This document shows, piece by piece, positions 16,398 through 24,662 of a stretch of 64,000 bases of DNA. The position numbers and the translations under genes were made by a program. Position 1 is the first letter of the stretch. Each line of letters opens with the position of its first letter. The notes beneath the pieces were generated by a model. The model was given only the letters and a program-made list of their open reading frames with translations, was not told where the DNA came from and searched no databases. Origin of the DNA: JAPPHY01 sp965247535 (GTDB lineage Bacteria; Chloroflexota; Dehalococcoidia; Lucifugimonadales; UBA2985); NCBI GenBank assembly GCA_965247535.1, contig OZ252018.1:310001-374000 (forward strand), read 5' to 3'.

Positions 16398-17731
16398 TGA
16401 GACAGGCCGCCAGGACGGAGCCGGGCACTCCCAGGCTTCTCCAGGCAGTGGTGGACGCGATGAGGGTGCCTGAGCTCAGGGCCAGGCTCCTGTTCGTATT
16501 CGCCATGTTGGTCATCTTCCGGTTCCTGGCCCAGGTGCCAGTCCCGGGCGTGGAGAGGGAGGCGCTGGCCGACTTCTTCCGCCAGAACGATCTGTTTGGA
16601 TTCCTGGACGTGTTCAGCGGAGGCGCGCTGCGGAGCCTGAGCGTGGTTGCGCTGGGCGTGTTCCCATACATCACGGCGTCCATCATCATGCAGCTGATGG
16701 TGCCCGTGTTCCCACAGCTGAAGGAGCTCAGCCGTGAGGGCGAGGCGGGCCGGCAGCGCATCAACCAGCTGACGCACTACTTTATGGTGCCCATCGCGGC
16801 GCTCCAGGGCTTCGGACAGCTGACGCTGCTCCAGCAGGGCGGCGCCATCAGCGGCATCGGGGTATCCGGCGAGAACCTCCTCCCTACTATGTCGATCATC
16901 ATCACGATGACGGCGGGGTCGGTCTTTCTGGTCTGGATTGGAGAGCTGATCACGGAGAAGGGCATAGGCAACGGCATCTCCATTATCATCTTCGCAGGTA
17001 TAGTTGCCACGCTGCCGCAGATCATCGGCCAGGGCTTCCTGGAGAGGGATAACGTGGCCGGCCTCGGTATGCTGGTGATCATTGGCGTGCTGATGGTCTA
17101 CCTGATAGTGATGTTCACCGAAGCCGAGAGGCGCATACCTGTGCAGTACGGCCGGGCCGTGTTTCGAGGCGGGCGGATGTACCGCCAGGGCGGCGCAACG
17201 CACCTGCCCATCAAGGTGAACTCGGCGGGCATGATACCACTCATCTTCGCCTTCTCCATCATGATTTTCCCGGGCGTGGTTGCCAGCTACTTCATAGATC
17301 CGGCCAGCGCCTCCTTCATGAGCAGTGCTGCCGACTTCATTCAGCGCCTTTTCGACCCAACCGGGTTCTTCTACTACTTCTTCAGCTTCCTGCTGGTGGT
17401 GGCGTTCACCTTCTTCTATGCGCTGATTGTCTTCCGGCAGCAGAACCTGGCGGAGAGCCTGCAGCGTAACGGCGGGTTCATACCGGGCATCCGGCCGGGG
17501 CGGTCAACCGAGGAGTACCTGAACCGCATCATCGTACGGGTGACGTGGGGAGGCGCGCTGTTTCTAGGCCTGGTTGCGGTGATACCGTTCATCGCCACGC
17601 TGGCAACCAACATCCGAGCTCTGCAGCTGCCGTCGATCAGCCTGTTGATCATGGTGGGCGTGGCGCTGGATACCATGAGGCAGTTGGAAGCGCAGCTGCT
17701 CATGCGAAACTACGAAGGATTCATCAAGTAG
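16394..17731 (+). CDS. secY: Preprotein translocase subunit SecY
   Basis: 445 residues with ten hydrophobic segments. SecY forms the membrane channel of the Sec translocase. Family marks are FRFLAQVPVPGVERE, LGVFPYITASIIMQL, the cytoplasmic ERRIPVQYGRAVFRGGRMYRQ region, LPIKVNSAGMIPLIFA, and the C-terminal GTPIRPGR-like loop reading GIRPGRSTEEYLNRI. The start overlaps rplO. As usual, it ends the spc block. Confidence 0.96.
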   Translation: MMRQAARTEPGTPRLLQAVVDAMRVPELRARLLFVFAMLVIFRFLAQVPVPGVEREALADFFRQNDLFGFLDVFSGGALRSLSVVALGVFPYITASIIMQLMVPVFPQLKELSREGEAGRQRINQLTHYFMVPIAALQGFGQLTLLQQGGAISGIGVSGENLLPTMSIIITMTAGSVFLVWIGELITEKGIGNGISIIIFAGIVATLPQIIGQGFLERDNVAGLGMLVIIGVLMVYLIVMFTEAERRIPVQYGRAVFRGGRMYRQGGATHLPIKVNSAGMIPLIFAFSIMIFPGVVASYFIDPASASFMSSAADFIQRLFDPTGFFYYFFSFLLVVAFTFFYALIVFRQQNLAESLQRNGGFIPGIRPGRSTEEYLNRIIVRVTWGGALFLGLVAVIPFIATLATNIRALQLPSISLLIMVGVALDTMRQLEAQLLMRNYEGFIK

Positions 17732-17742
17732 GAAAGATCGAA

Positions 17743-18384
17743 ATGCGCATCGTACTACTGGGCCCGCCGGGAGCGGGAAAGGGCACGCAGGCCAAGACCA
17801 TGTCGGAGTCGCTTGGCATAGTTCACATATCGTCGGGAGACCTTCTGCGCGACCACCAGGAGCGGAACACGGAGCTGGGCACCACAGCCCGCTCGTACAT
17901 GCAGCAGGGCCTGCTGGTACCGGACGACCTGATAATAGACATGATCGAGGAGCGCATTAGCCGGCCGGACGCAAGCGGAGGCTACGTGCTGGATGGCTTC
18001 CCCCGCACCGTTGAGCAGGCGCAGGCCCTTGGAGCCGCCCTCGAGAGGCGCGGCGAGGCCATCAACCGCGTGGTGAACATCAGCGTGTCCGAGGAGGAGC
18101 TCGTGGCCAGGCTGGGGGGCCGGTGGATATGCCGCAGTTGCCAGAGGCCGTATCACGAGGTGAACTCGCCGCCCGCAAAGCAGGGCGCGTGCGACGATTG
18201 CGAGGGAGAGCTGTACCAGCGTGAGGACGACGCCAGCGAGGCCGTCAGTCGTCGCATACGCGTGTTCGCAGAGCAGACGGCGCCGCTGATAGGCTACTAC
18301 AGCGAGGCGAGCGGCTTCGTGGAGGTGGACGGCGAGGGGACCATTGACGAGGTTCGTGAGTCGCTTGTCAAGGCAGTTTCATAG
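17743..18384 (+). CDS. adk: Adenylate kinase (zinc-containing LID)
   Basis: 213 residues, normal for the long form. It interconverts ATP+AMP and 2 ADP. Motifs are LLGPPGAGKGTQAK (P loop), SSGDLLRDH, DGFPRTVEQAQAL and SRRIRVFAEQTAPLI. The LID has CRSC and CDDC pairs, a zinc-binding form. The ATG has AGGAAAGA upstream and lies 11 nt after secY. Confidence 0.97.
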   Translation: MRIVLLGPPGAGKGTQAKTMSESLGIVHISSGDLLRDHQERNTELGTTARSYMQQGLLVPDDLIIDMIEERISRPDASGGYVLDGFPRTVEQAQALGAALERRGEAINRVVNISVSEEELVARLGGRWICRSCQRPYHEVNSPPAKQGACDDCEGELYQREDDASEAVSRRIRVFAEQTAPLIGYYSEASGFVEVDGEGTIDEVRESLVKAVS

Positions 18385-18393
18385 GTCTTACGG

Positions 18394-19191
18394 ATGAACA
18401 CTGGAAGAGAAATACTGTTCGCGGGCCCGACCATCGGAGAACGGGGCATCACCCTGAAGTCTCCGAGGGAGATTGAGTCCATGCGCCAGGCCGGCTGGGT
18501 GGTGGCCAAGGCGCTTGACTCGATGATGAAGGCAATTGCGCCGGGCATGACCACCGCGGACCTAGACGACATTGCGTCATCGGAGATACGCGCGCAGGGA
18601 GCGAAGCCGTCGTTTCTGGGCTACCTGGGGTTCCCGCGCACGGTCTGCGTTTCTATCAACGAGGAGATCGTCCACGGCATTCCCGGCAAGAGGGTTATAC
18701 GCGACGGGGATATGGTCAGCATCGACTGCGGAGCGGTGGTGGACGGATTCCACGGCGACTCGGCGGTCACCGTTGGCGTCGGGGGATTCTCCACCGAGTG
18801 CCAGGATCTGATGGACGTGACGCGTGAGGCGCTGGATCGCGGCATCGCCGCCGCATGGCACGGCGCCCGCGTTGGCGACATTGGGTGGGCGGTGCAGTCG
18901 TTCGTGGAGGGCAAGGGCTACTCCGTTGTGCGAGAGTACGTGGGCCACGGAATAGGCCGCGCCCTGCACGAGGAGCCGCAGGTGCCCAACTACGGTGAAC
19001 CGGGCACCGGCACGCTTCTGAGGAAGGGTATGGTTATTGCCATTGAGCCGATGGTCAACCTGGGAGGCTGGAGGACCAGGGTGCTGGACGACAACTGGAC
19101 AGTTGTCACAGCCGATGGTAGCATGTCCGCCCACTTCGAGAAGACGCTGCTCATCACGGAGGGTGATGCGGAAGTGCTGACTCGGTTATAA
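18394..19191 (+). CDS. map: Methionine aminopeptidase, type I
   Basis: 265 residues. It removes the initiator Met from nascent proteins. The five metal ligands can be placed: Asp in SIDCGAVVDG, Asp in FHGDSAVTV, His in YVGHGIGRALHEEP, Glu in IAIEPM and Glu in SAHFEKTLLIT. It follows adk by 9 nt, the common secY-adk-map-infA order. Confidence 0.97.
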   Translation: MNTGREILFAGPTIGERGITLKSPREIESMRQAGWVVAKALDSMMKAIAPGMTTADLDDIASSEIRAQGAKPSFLGYLGFPRTVCVSINEEIVHGIPGKRVIRDGDMVSIDCGAVVDGFHGDSAVTVGVGGFSTECQDLMDVTREALDRGIAAAWHGARVGDIGWAVQSFVEGKGYSVVREYVGHGIGRALHEEPQVPNYGEPGTGTLLRKGMVIAIEPMVNLGGWRTRVLDDNWTVVTADGSMSAHFEKTLLITEGDAEVLTRL

Positions 19192-19239
19192 TACATTCTT
19201 CAGCGCGTGAGCGAACCGGAAGGTGGGCTGCTAGAAAAT

Positions 19240-19458
19240 ATGCCTAAGAAGCCTGGCTTGGAGGTGGAAGGAACGGTGGCCCAGTCTCTGCCCAACGCCG
19301 TGTTTTGGGTGGACCTGGCAAACGGGCATCGTATTCTGGCCCATGCCTCCGGAAAGATTAGGGTACACTTCATCCGGGTTCTCCCGGGTGACAGGGTGTT
19401 GGTGGAGCTGTCGCCGTACGACCTGACACGGGGTCGGATAACGTACCGCTTCAAGTGA
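19240..19458 (+). CDS. infA: Translation initiation factor IF-1
   Basis: 72 residues from ATG 19240, exactly the family length; an in-frame GTG at 19207 would add 11 residues. IF-1 occupies the A site of the 30S during initiation. Marks are EVEGTVAQSLPNAVFWVDLANGH (split), LAHASGKIR and LPGDRVLVELSPYDLTRGRI. Confidence 0.94.
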   Translation: MPKKPGLEVEGTVAQSLPNAVFWVDLANGHRILAHASGKIRVHFIRVLPGDRVLVELSPYDLTRGRITYRFK

Positions 19459-19471
19459 ATGCGGAGGAGTG

Positions 19472-19585
19472 ATGAAGGTTCAAGCCTCTGTGAAGGCAAG
19501 ATGCGAGAAGTGCAAGGTGATCCGCAGAGAGCGGATCATCAGGGTGATCTGCGAGAATCCCAGGCACAAGCAGAGACAGGGATAG
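19472..19585 (+). CDS. rpmJ: 50S ribosomal protein L36
   Basis: 37 residues reading MKVQASVKARCEKCK and ending ENPRHKQRQG. The zinc ligands are CEKC, a third Cys (VIC) and the His of NPRHKQ, as in the zinc form of L36. GCGGAGGAG lies just upstream. It sits between infA and rpsM, its usual place. Confidence 0.95.
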   Translation: MKVQASVKARCEKCKVIRRERIIRVICENPRHKQRQG

Positions 19586-19601
19586 GAAGCGAGGAAGGAC
19601 T

Positions 19602-19985
19602 ATGGCCAGAGTTGCCGGAATTGACATACCGGACGGGCAGCGGCTGGACTACTCGCTGCGCCGAATATACGGCATCGGCCCAATGATCGCGCGGGAGGTA
19701 GTGACGAAGGCCCGTGTGGAGGGCAATCCGCGCGTGCGGGACCTCAGCGATGACGAACTGGCCCGCATACGCGAGACCATAGACCGGGAGTACCAGGTGG
19801 AGGGCGACCTGCGCCGCGAGGTGAACGGCAACATTCGCCGACTGATCGACATTGGCTCGTACCGTGGCCTGCGCCATCGCCGTGGCCTGCCGGTGCGGGG
19901 ACAACGAACAAGGACCAACGCGCGTACCAAGCGGGGCGCACGCAAGACCGTTGCCGGCCGCAGGCGCGCCGGTACCAGGAGGTAG
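19602..19985 (+). CDS. rpsM: 30S ribosomal protein S13
   Basis: 127 residues. S13 bridges the 30S head to the 50S. Marks are MARVAGIDIPDGQRLDYSLRR (split), YGIGPMIAREV, RRLIDIGSYRGLRHRRGLPVRGQRT in part, and a basic tail. The motif order and length are normal. Confidence 0.97.
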   Translation: MARVAGIDIPDGQRLDYSLRRIYGIGPMIAREVVTKARVEGNPRVRDLSDDELARIRETIDREYQVEGDLRREVNGNIRRLIDIGSYRGLRHRRGLPVRGQRTRTNARTKRGARKTVAGRRRAGTRR

Positions 19986-19994
19986 CAGCAGACA

Positions 19995-20387
19995 ATGACC
20001 AGCAGACGCAGACCAAGGACCAGAAGGCGGGAGAGGAAGTTCGTTCCCCAGGGGAGGGTCTTCATCCAGTCCACCTTCAACAACACCATCGTCAGCCTGA
20101 CCGATCTTCAGGGCAACGTGCTCGCGTGGGGCAGCTCCGGCGCGGCCGGATTCCGCGGCTCTCGCAAGGGTACCGCATTCTCTGCGCAGCGCGCAGCGGA
20201 GGCCGCTGCACGGCGCGCGATGGAGCACGGCCTGAGGCAGGTGGAGGTGTTCGTGAAGGGTCCGGGGTCCGGGCGAGAGGTGGCAATCAGGTCGCTGCAG
20301 AGCGCCGGTCTTTACATCACTACAATAAGGGACGTGACTCCTATACCACACAACGGCTGCCGGCCGCCCAAGAGCAGGAGGGTCTAG
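19995..20387 (+). CDS. rpsK: 30S ribosomal protein S11
   Basis: 130 residues. S11 lines the mRNA exit at the platform. Marks are FIQSTFNNTIVSLTDLQGNVL (split), GFRGSRKGTAFSAQRAAEAAA, VFVKGPGSGREVAIRSLQ and TPIPHNGCRPPKSRRV. Confidence 0.97.
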   Translation: MTSRRRPRTRRRERKFVPQGRVFIQSTFNNTIVSLTDLQGNVLAWGSSGAAGFRGSRKGTAFSAQRAAEAAARRAMEHGLRQVEVFVKGPGSGREVAIRSLQSAGLYITTIRDVTPIPHNGCRPPKSRRV

Positions 20388-20441
20388 CGGCCGGAAGACG
20401 CCCGCGCAGGCGGGGAACCAGAGGAGCTTGGGGGAGAAAGT

Positions 20442-21068
20442 ATGGCCAGATACACAGATGCCGTTTGCAGGCTTTGCCGCAGGGCCGGGGTTAAGCTGTT
20501 TCTCAAGGGGGAGCGCTGCTATACCCCCAGATGCGCTGTCGACAAGCGCAGGAAGCCTCCGGGAAGCCAGACGCTCCGAAGGCGGCGCACGTCCGACTGG
20601 GGCGTCCAGCTGAGGGAGAAGCAGAAGGCCCGCCAGATCTACGGCGTGTTGGAGAAGCAATTCCGCAATTACTTCGCAGAGGCGCAGCGCCGGCCCGGGA
20701 TGACCGGTCTGCACCTGCTCCAGCTGCTGGAGGAGCGGCTGGACAACGTGGCCTACCGGCTGAACTTCGCCGACTCCCGAAGCCAGGCGCGGCAGCTGGT
20801 CAGACACGGCCACATAATGGTGAACGGCCGCAAGGTGGACATCCCGTCCTACCGCGTGAAGGTGGATGACTTGGTGAACTGGAAGGAGTCCAGCAGGGAG
20901 AGCGGCATATACGCCCAGATGTCAGAGGACATCCCAAGGCGCCCGCTTCCGAACTGGCTGAGCCTTGATACGGAGAATATGGCCGGGCGCGTAGTTTCCG
21001 CCCCGGAGCCGGGCGAGATAGACACAGGCATTGACGTTAGGCTGGTGGTAGAGCACTACTCCAGATAG
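20442..21068 (+). CDS. rpsD: 30S ribosomal protein S4 (zinc form)
   Basis: 208 residues. S4 starts 30S assembly with 16S rRNA. The N terminus carries CRLC and a second pair CYTPRC, the cysteine-containing S4 variant. The S4 RNA-binding domain reads ERLDNVAYRLNFADSRSQARQLVRHGHIMVNGRKVDIPSYRV in pieces. In E. coli S4 represses the alpha operon; not tested here. Confidence 0.97.
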   Translation: MARYTDAVCRLCRRAGVKLFLKGERCYTPRCAVDKRRKPPGSQTLRRRRTSDWGVQLREKQKARQIYGVLEKQFRNYFAEAQRRPGMTGLHLLQLLEERLDNVAYRLNFADSRSQARQLVRHGHIMVNGRKVDIPSYRVKVDDLVNWKESSRESGIYAQMSEDIPRRPLPNWLSLDTENMAGRVVSAPEPGEIDTGIDVRLVVEHYSR

Positions 21069-21086
21069 CGCGGAGGAGATACTCAC

Positions 21087-22139
21087 ATGGTCTACATAGG
21101 AGTGATTCTGGACGAAGCTCCAAAGCCCGAGATTCGGGTGCTGGAGACCCAGGATAACTACGGGAAGTTCTCCGTGGAGCCCCTGGAGCCGGGCTATGGG
21201 ATCACCCTGGGCAACCCCATGCGCAGGGCGCTTCTCACCTCGATTCCCGGCACCGCGGTCACCTGGGTTAAGCTGGAAGGAGTCCTCCACGAGTTCTCGA
21301 CCATCCCCCACATGAAGGAGGACGTGACGGAATTCTTGGTCAACGTCAAGGCTATCCGACTTAAGGCGCTGGCGGAACGGCCGGGCAAGCTGCGCCTGGA
21401 CATCGCCCGGGAAGGTCCGATCACCGCAGGCGACATCAGCGTGCCCGCGGACTTCGAAATCGTCAACCCGGATCTCCACCTGGCCACGATGGAGTCGGAC
21501 GAGGGACATCTGTCAGTCGAGTTCAACGTGCAGCAGGGCAAGGGCTACGTACCCGCCGGCCGCGTGGAGGGCTTGGCGATAGGCGTGCTGCCTGTCGATG
21601 CCATCTTCAGCCCCGTGCGTAAGGTCAACTACGTGGTGGAGAGCACCCGCGTTGGCCAGGTCACCAACTACGAGCGCCTTATAATGGACGTGTGGACGGA
21701 CGGCACCGTGAGCTCGGTGGAGGCTGTGAAGAAGGGCGCCGAGCTTCTCATGGAGAAGTTCTTCCTCTTCGCCAACGCAGACAAGGCCGGAGAGGGCACG
21801 GTCGATCGGCCTTCGTTCGCTGCCACCATACCGATGGAGCAGTACAACACACCAATCGAGAAGCTGGACCTATCGTCCCGCACCCTCAACTGCCTCAAGC
21901 GAAGCAACATCAACAAGGTTGGGCAGGTGCTTGGCATAGAGGAGGCAGAGCTTCTCAAGATTCGCAACTTCGGCGCCAAGTCTCTGGACGAGCTGAACTT
22001 CAAGCTCAGGGAGATGGGCTTCCTGAATGACGAGGAGGGAGAGTATTTCGTCAACTCTCCCGCCGAGCCGCAGGAAGGGGACATCGAGGAGGAGGACGAT
22101 GAGTCCAGGGTTAAGGCCGCCACGGTAGAGGGAATATGA
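21087..22139 (+). CDS. rpoA: RNA polymerase alpha subunit
   Basis: 350 residues. The N-terminal dimerisation domain has GYGITLGNPMRRALLTSIPG and DVTEFLVNVKAIRL. The C-terminal domain (SRTLNCLKRSNINKVGQVL, RNFGAKSLDEL) binds UP elements and activators. The last 30 residues are acidic. Its stop overlaps the rplQ ATG as ATGA. Confidence 0.97.
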   Translation: MVYIGVILDEAPKPEIRVLETQDNYGKFSVEPLEPGYGITLGNPMRRALLTSIPGTAVTWVKLEGVLHEFSTIPHMKEDVTEFLVNVKAIRLKALAERPGKLRLDIAREGPITAGDISVPADFEIVNPDLHLATMESDEGHLSVEFNVQQGKGYVPAGRVEGLAIGVLPVDAIFSPVRKVNYVVESTRVGQVTNYERLIMDVWTDGTVSSVEAVKKGAELLMEKFFLFANADKAGEGTVDRPSFAATIPMEQYNTPIEKLDLSSRTLNCLKRSNINKVGQVLGIEEAELLKIRNFGAKSLDELNFKLREMGFLNDEEGEYFVNSPAEPQEGDIEEEDDESRVKAATVEGI

Positions 22140-22489
22140 GACACGGAGTATCCGGGCGAAAGCTCAGCCGGCCAACGGGACAGCGCATGCTGATGTTCCG
22201 AACCCAGGTGACCGACCTCATCCGCCACGAGCGCATCCGCACCACGGAGGCCAAAGCCAAGGAGGTGCAGGGCTTGGTGGAGAAGGTCATCACGCTGGGC
22301 AAGAAGCAGTCTTTGAGCCACCGCCGCCGGGCGCTTACGTTCGTAACGGACGAGCGCATGGTGCGCAAGGTGTTTGACGAGCTGGCCGAGCGGTATGCGA
22401 CCCGCGAGGGCGGCTATACCAGGTTGATCAAGCTGGACCCGCGCAAGGGCGATGGTGCCTCTATGGCACTGCTGGAGTTTGTCGAATGA
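22136..22489 (+). CDS. rplQ: 50S ribosomal protein L17
   Basis: 117 residues. L17 is near the tunnel exit. Marks are MRHGVSGRKLSRPTGQR, MLMFRTQVTDLIRHERIRTTEAKAKE in part, and GGYTRLIKLDPRKGDGASMAL. It overlaps rpoA upstream and truA downstream by 4 nt each. Confidence 0.96.
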   Translation: MRHGVSGRKLSRPTGQRMLMFRTQVTDLIRHERIRTTEAKAKEVQGLVEKVITLGKKQSLSHRRRALTFVTDERMVRKVFDELAERYATREGGYTRLIKLDPRKGDGASMALLEFVE

Positions 22490-23340
22490 GCAGTACGCTC
22501 GCACAGGGTGCACGCGCTGAGACGGTCGATGCGCGGAGGCTGGCAATGCTGGTGGAGTACGACGGACGAGCATTCCACGGCTTCCAGGCGCAGCTCGACG
22601 CATGCAGTGTACAGGGCACGCTGGAGGAGGCGATACGCCGCCTCACCGGCGAGAGTACTCGCGTTCGCGGCGCAGGGCGCACGGACGCCGGCGTGCACGC
22701 GCTGGGGCAGGTGGTCGCTTTCGATACTGGATCGGGCCACTCGCCGGAGGTGTTCTTGCAGGCGCTCAACCACCACCTCCCGGACGACGTAGCCGTCCGC
22801 GAGGTCCTGGACGTGAGCCGTGAGTTCGATCCGAGAAGGTGGGCCGTGGGCAGGGAGTACCGCTACCGGGTACTGAACGGCCCGGCGCCTTCGCCGCTGC
22901 TGAGGGGCCATGTTCATCACGTCAGGCAGCCGCTGGACGCGGTGGCAATGGACCGGGCGGCGTCGCTCCTGGAGGGCGAGATGGACTTCGCGCCCTTCGC
23001 CGCGTCGGTGCCGGAAGGCCGAGCGGGCACGAGGCGGATCGTGTACCGGTGCCGCGTGACGCGGAGGGGCGAGATGGTCATCCTGGACATGGAGGCAAAC
23101 GGCTTCCTCAGGCAGCAGGTGCGCAGGACCGCCGGCGCATTGCTGGAGGTCGGTCTGGGCCGGATGAACGTCGAAGGCTTCCGGACGCTGGCGGAGTGCG
23201 GCAGGCTCGGAGCCGCCGAGCAGTCGCTGCCGGCAGCAGGGCTGACGCTGATGAGAGTGAATTACCCTACGCCGCTGTTCCGGACGCAGGATGCCGCGAA
23301 TGAGCGGGAGGCCGAGGTGCTGGAGGCAAGGGCGCAATGA
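22486..23340 (+). CDS. truA: tRNA pseudouridine(38-40) synthase
   Basis: 284 residues. TruA modifies U38-U40 in the tRNA anticodon stem. The catalytic Asp is in RGAGRTDAGVHALGQV. Other marks are VEYDGRAFHGFQAQ, REYRYRVLNG and ANGFLRQQVRRTAGALLEVGLG. It is coupled to rplQ and rplM by ATGA overlaps, the widespread rplQ-truA-rplM order. Confidence 0.95.
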   Translation: MSSTLAQGARAETVDARRLAMLVEYDGRAFHGFQAQLDACSVQGTLEEAIRRLTGESTRVRGAGRTDAGVHALGQVVAFDTGSGHSPEVFLQALNHHLPDDVAVREVLDVSREFDPRRWAVGREYRYRVLNGPAPSPLLRGHVHHVRQPLDAVAMDRAASLLEGEMDFAPFAASVPEGRAGTRRIVYRCRVTRRGEMVILDMEANGFLRQQVRRTAGALLEVGLGRMNVEGFRTLAECGRLGAAEQSLPAAGLTLMRVNYPTPLFRTQDAANEREAEVLEARAQ

Positions 23341-24125
23341 ATACAGGTAAGACATACTCAACCAGGCCCAGGGACGTCGAATCACGCTGGCACGTGTACG
23401 ACGCCACTGACGTGGTCCTGGGGCGACTGGCCACGGAGATCAGCGTAATGCTGCAGGGGAAACACAAGCCCATCTACGCTCGCCACATCCTCACGGGCGA
23501 CTACGTTGTGGTGGTCAACGCTTCGAGGGTGAAGGTGACCGGCGCCAAGATGGCCCAGAAGATGTACCGCAGTCACAGCCACTATCCCGGCGCACTCCGT
23601 GAGACACCGTTGTCCAAGGTGCTGGACCGCTATCCGGACCGGGTGATACGCGAGGCTGTGCGTGGAATGCTTCCCAAGAACACTCTTGGGCGCCAGATGC
23701 TGCGAAGACTGAGGGTCTACGCGGGCGATTCGCACCCCCACGGCGCGCAGGTGAAGGACATGGCGAGTCTGGAGGAGGTGGTTGCGCCGGTGGAGCGGGA
23801 GGAGATGCCGCCTGTTGAGGTAATGGCTGACCCGGTCGAGGCTGTGGAGGACGCGGCGGAAGCGGAGACGGTCGCTGAGCAGACCGAGGTCGAGGCGGCG
23901 GAGGACGCGGCGGAAGCGGAGACGGTCGCTGAGCAAGCCGAGGTCGAGGCGGCGGAGGACGCGGCGGAAGCGGAGACGGTCGCTGAGCAAGCCGAGGTCG
24001 AGGCGGCGGAGGACGTGGCGGAAGCGGAGACGGTCGCTGAGCAAGCCGAGGTCGAGGCGGCGGAGGAGCCGGAGGCGTCGACTGAATCGGTCGACGAGTC
24101 GGAATCAAACGAAGAGAAGAGATAG
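23337..24125 (+). CDS. rplM: 50S ribosomal protein L13 with C-terminal tandem-repeat tail
   Basis: 262 residues, against about 142-150 usually. The core has WHVYDATDVVLGRLATEISVMLQGKHKPIYAR in pieces, GDYVVVVNASRVKVTG, and RGMLPKNTLGRQMLRRLRVYAGDSHPH in pieces. It ends near residue 140. The remaining 120 residues are acidic and contain four copies of an 18-residue repeat, consensus AEDAAEAETVAEQAEVEA (nt 23844-24059). The tail is probably disordered or helical. L13 starts 50S assembly. ATGA overlap with truA. Confidence 0.95.
   Translation: MNTGKTYSTRPRDVESRWHVYDATDVVLGRLATEISVMLQGKHKPIYARHILTGDYVVVVNASRVKVTGAKMAQKMYRSHSHYPGALRETPLSKVLDRYPDRVIREAVRGMLPKNTLGRQMLRRLRVYAGDSHPHGAQVKDMASLEEVVAPVEREEMPPVEVMADPVEAVEDAAEAETVAEQTEVEAAEDAAEAETVAEQAEVEAAEDAAEAETVAEQAEVEAAEDVAEAETVAEQAEVEAAEEPEASTESVDESESNEEKR
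23844..24059 (+). repeat. Four 54-bp tandem repeats inside rplM
   Basis: Four in-frame copies of a 54-bp unit at 23844, 23898, 23952 and 24006 encode the 18-residue acidic repeat. Copies 2 and 3 differ by at most a base or two; copy 1 has Thr for Ala and copy 4 has Val for Ala. This near-identity points to recent slippage or unequal recombination. Confidence 0.92.
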
Positions 24126-24134
24126 AGAGCCGCC

Positions 24135-24530
24135 ATGACGGAGCAGCACTACTACTACGGGACAGGCAAGAGAAAGACCTCGGTGGCGGAGGTGAGGCTC
24201 TACCCCGGGGGCGGTGGGTTCACCGTGAACGAAAAGACGTTGGAGGAGTTCTTTCCCCTTCCAGCGTGGCGCTCCACGATCACGGAGCCGTTTCGAGTGA
24301 CCGAGAGCCAGGGCCGCTATGGCGTGGTGGTCAAGATCCACGGCGGCGGTGTGGTGAGCCAGGCCGGCGCACTGCGCCACGGCATCGCACGCGCCCTGCT
24401 GCGCGCCGACGACGCTCTCCGACCCGTGCTCAAACGGCGCGGCCTCCTCACCCGCGACTCGCGGATCAAGGAGAGCAAGAAGTACGGCCTGAAGCGCGCC
24501 CGAAGGGCTCCCCAGTACACCAAGCGCTAG
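24135..24530 (+). CDS. rpsI: 30S ribosomal protein S9
   Basis: 131 residues. The C-terminal tail reaches the P-site tRNA and ends KRARRAPQYTKR, as in the family. Other marks are YYGTGKRKTSVAEVRLYPGGG (split), VVSQAGALRHGIARALLR and DSRIKESKKYGLK. It is the last gene of the ribosomal block; no clear U-run terminator hairpin was seen in 24531-24662. Confidence 0.97.
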   Translation: MTEQHYYYGTGKRKTSVAEVRLYPGGGGFTVNEKTLEEFFPLPAWRSTITEPFRVTESQGRYGVVVKIHGGGVVSQAGALRHGIARALLRADDALRPVLKRRGLLTRDSRIKESKKYGLKRARRAPQYTKR

Positions 24531-24662
24531 GCTAGCCGGGGCCTCTCTCACGCCCGCTGGTTGCGGGTTCCCAGTTGGGCGGAGTCCTCTGCGTGATGCT
24601 TGTAGTCGCGTCAAATGGCGCTGGCCAGACTTGGCGACCGATACGCATCAGCCCGGGTGGTG

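Noticed and set aside
23515..24108. Proline-rich minus-strand frame over the L13 tail repeats
   Set aside because: A by-product of the 54-bp repeats, which keep all frames open; L13 on the plus strand explains the region.
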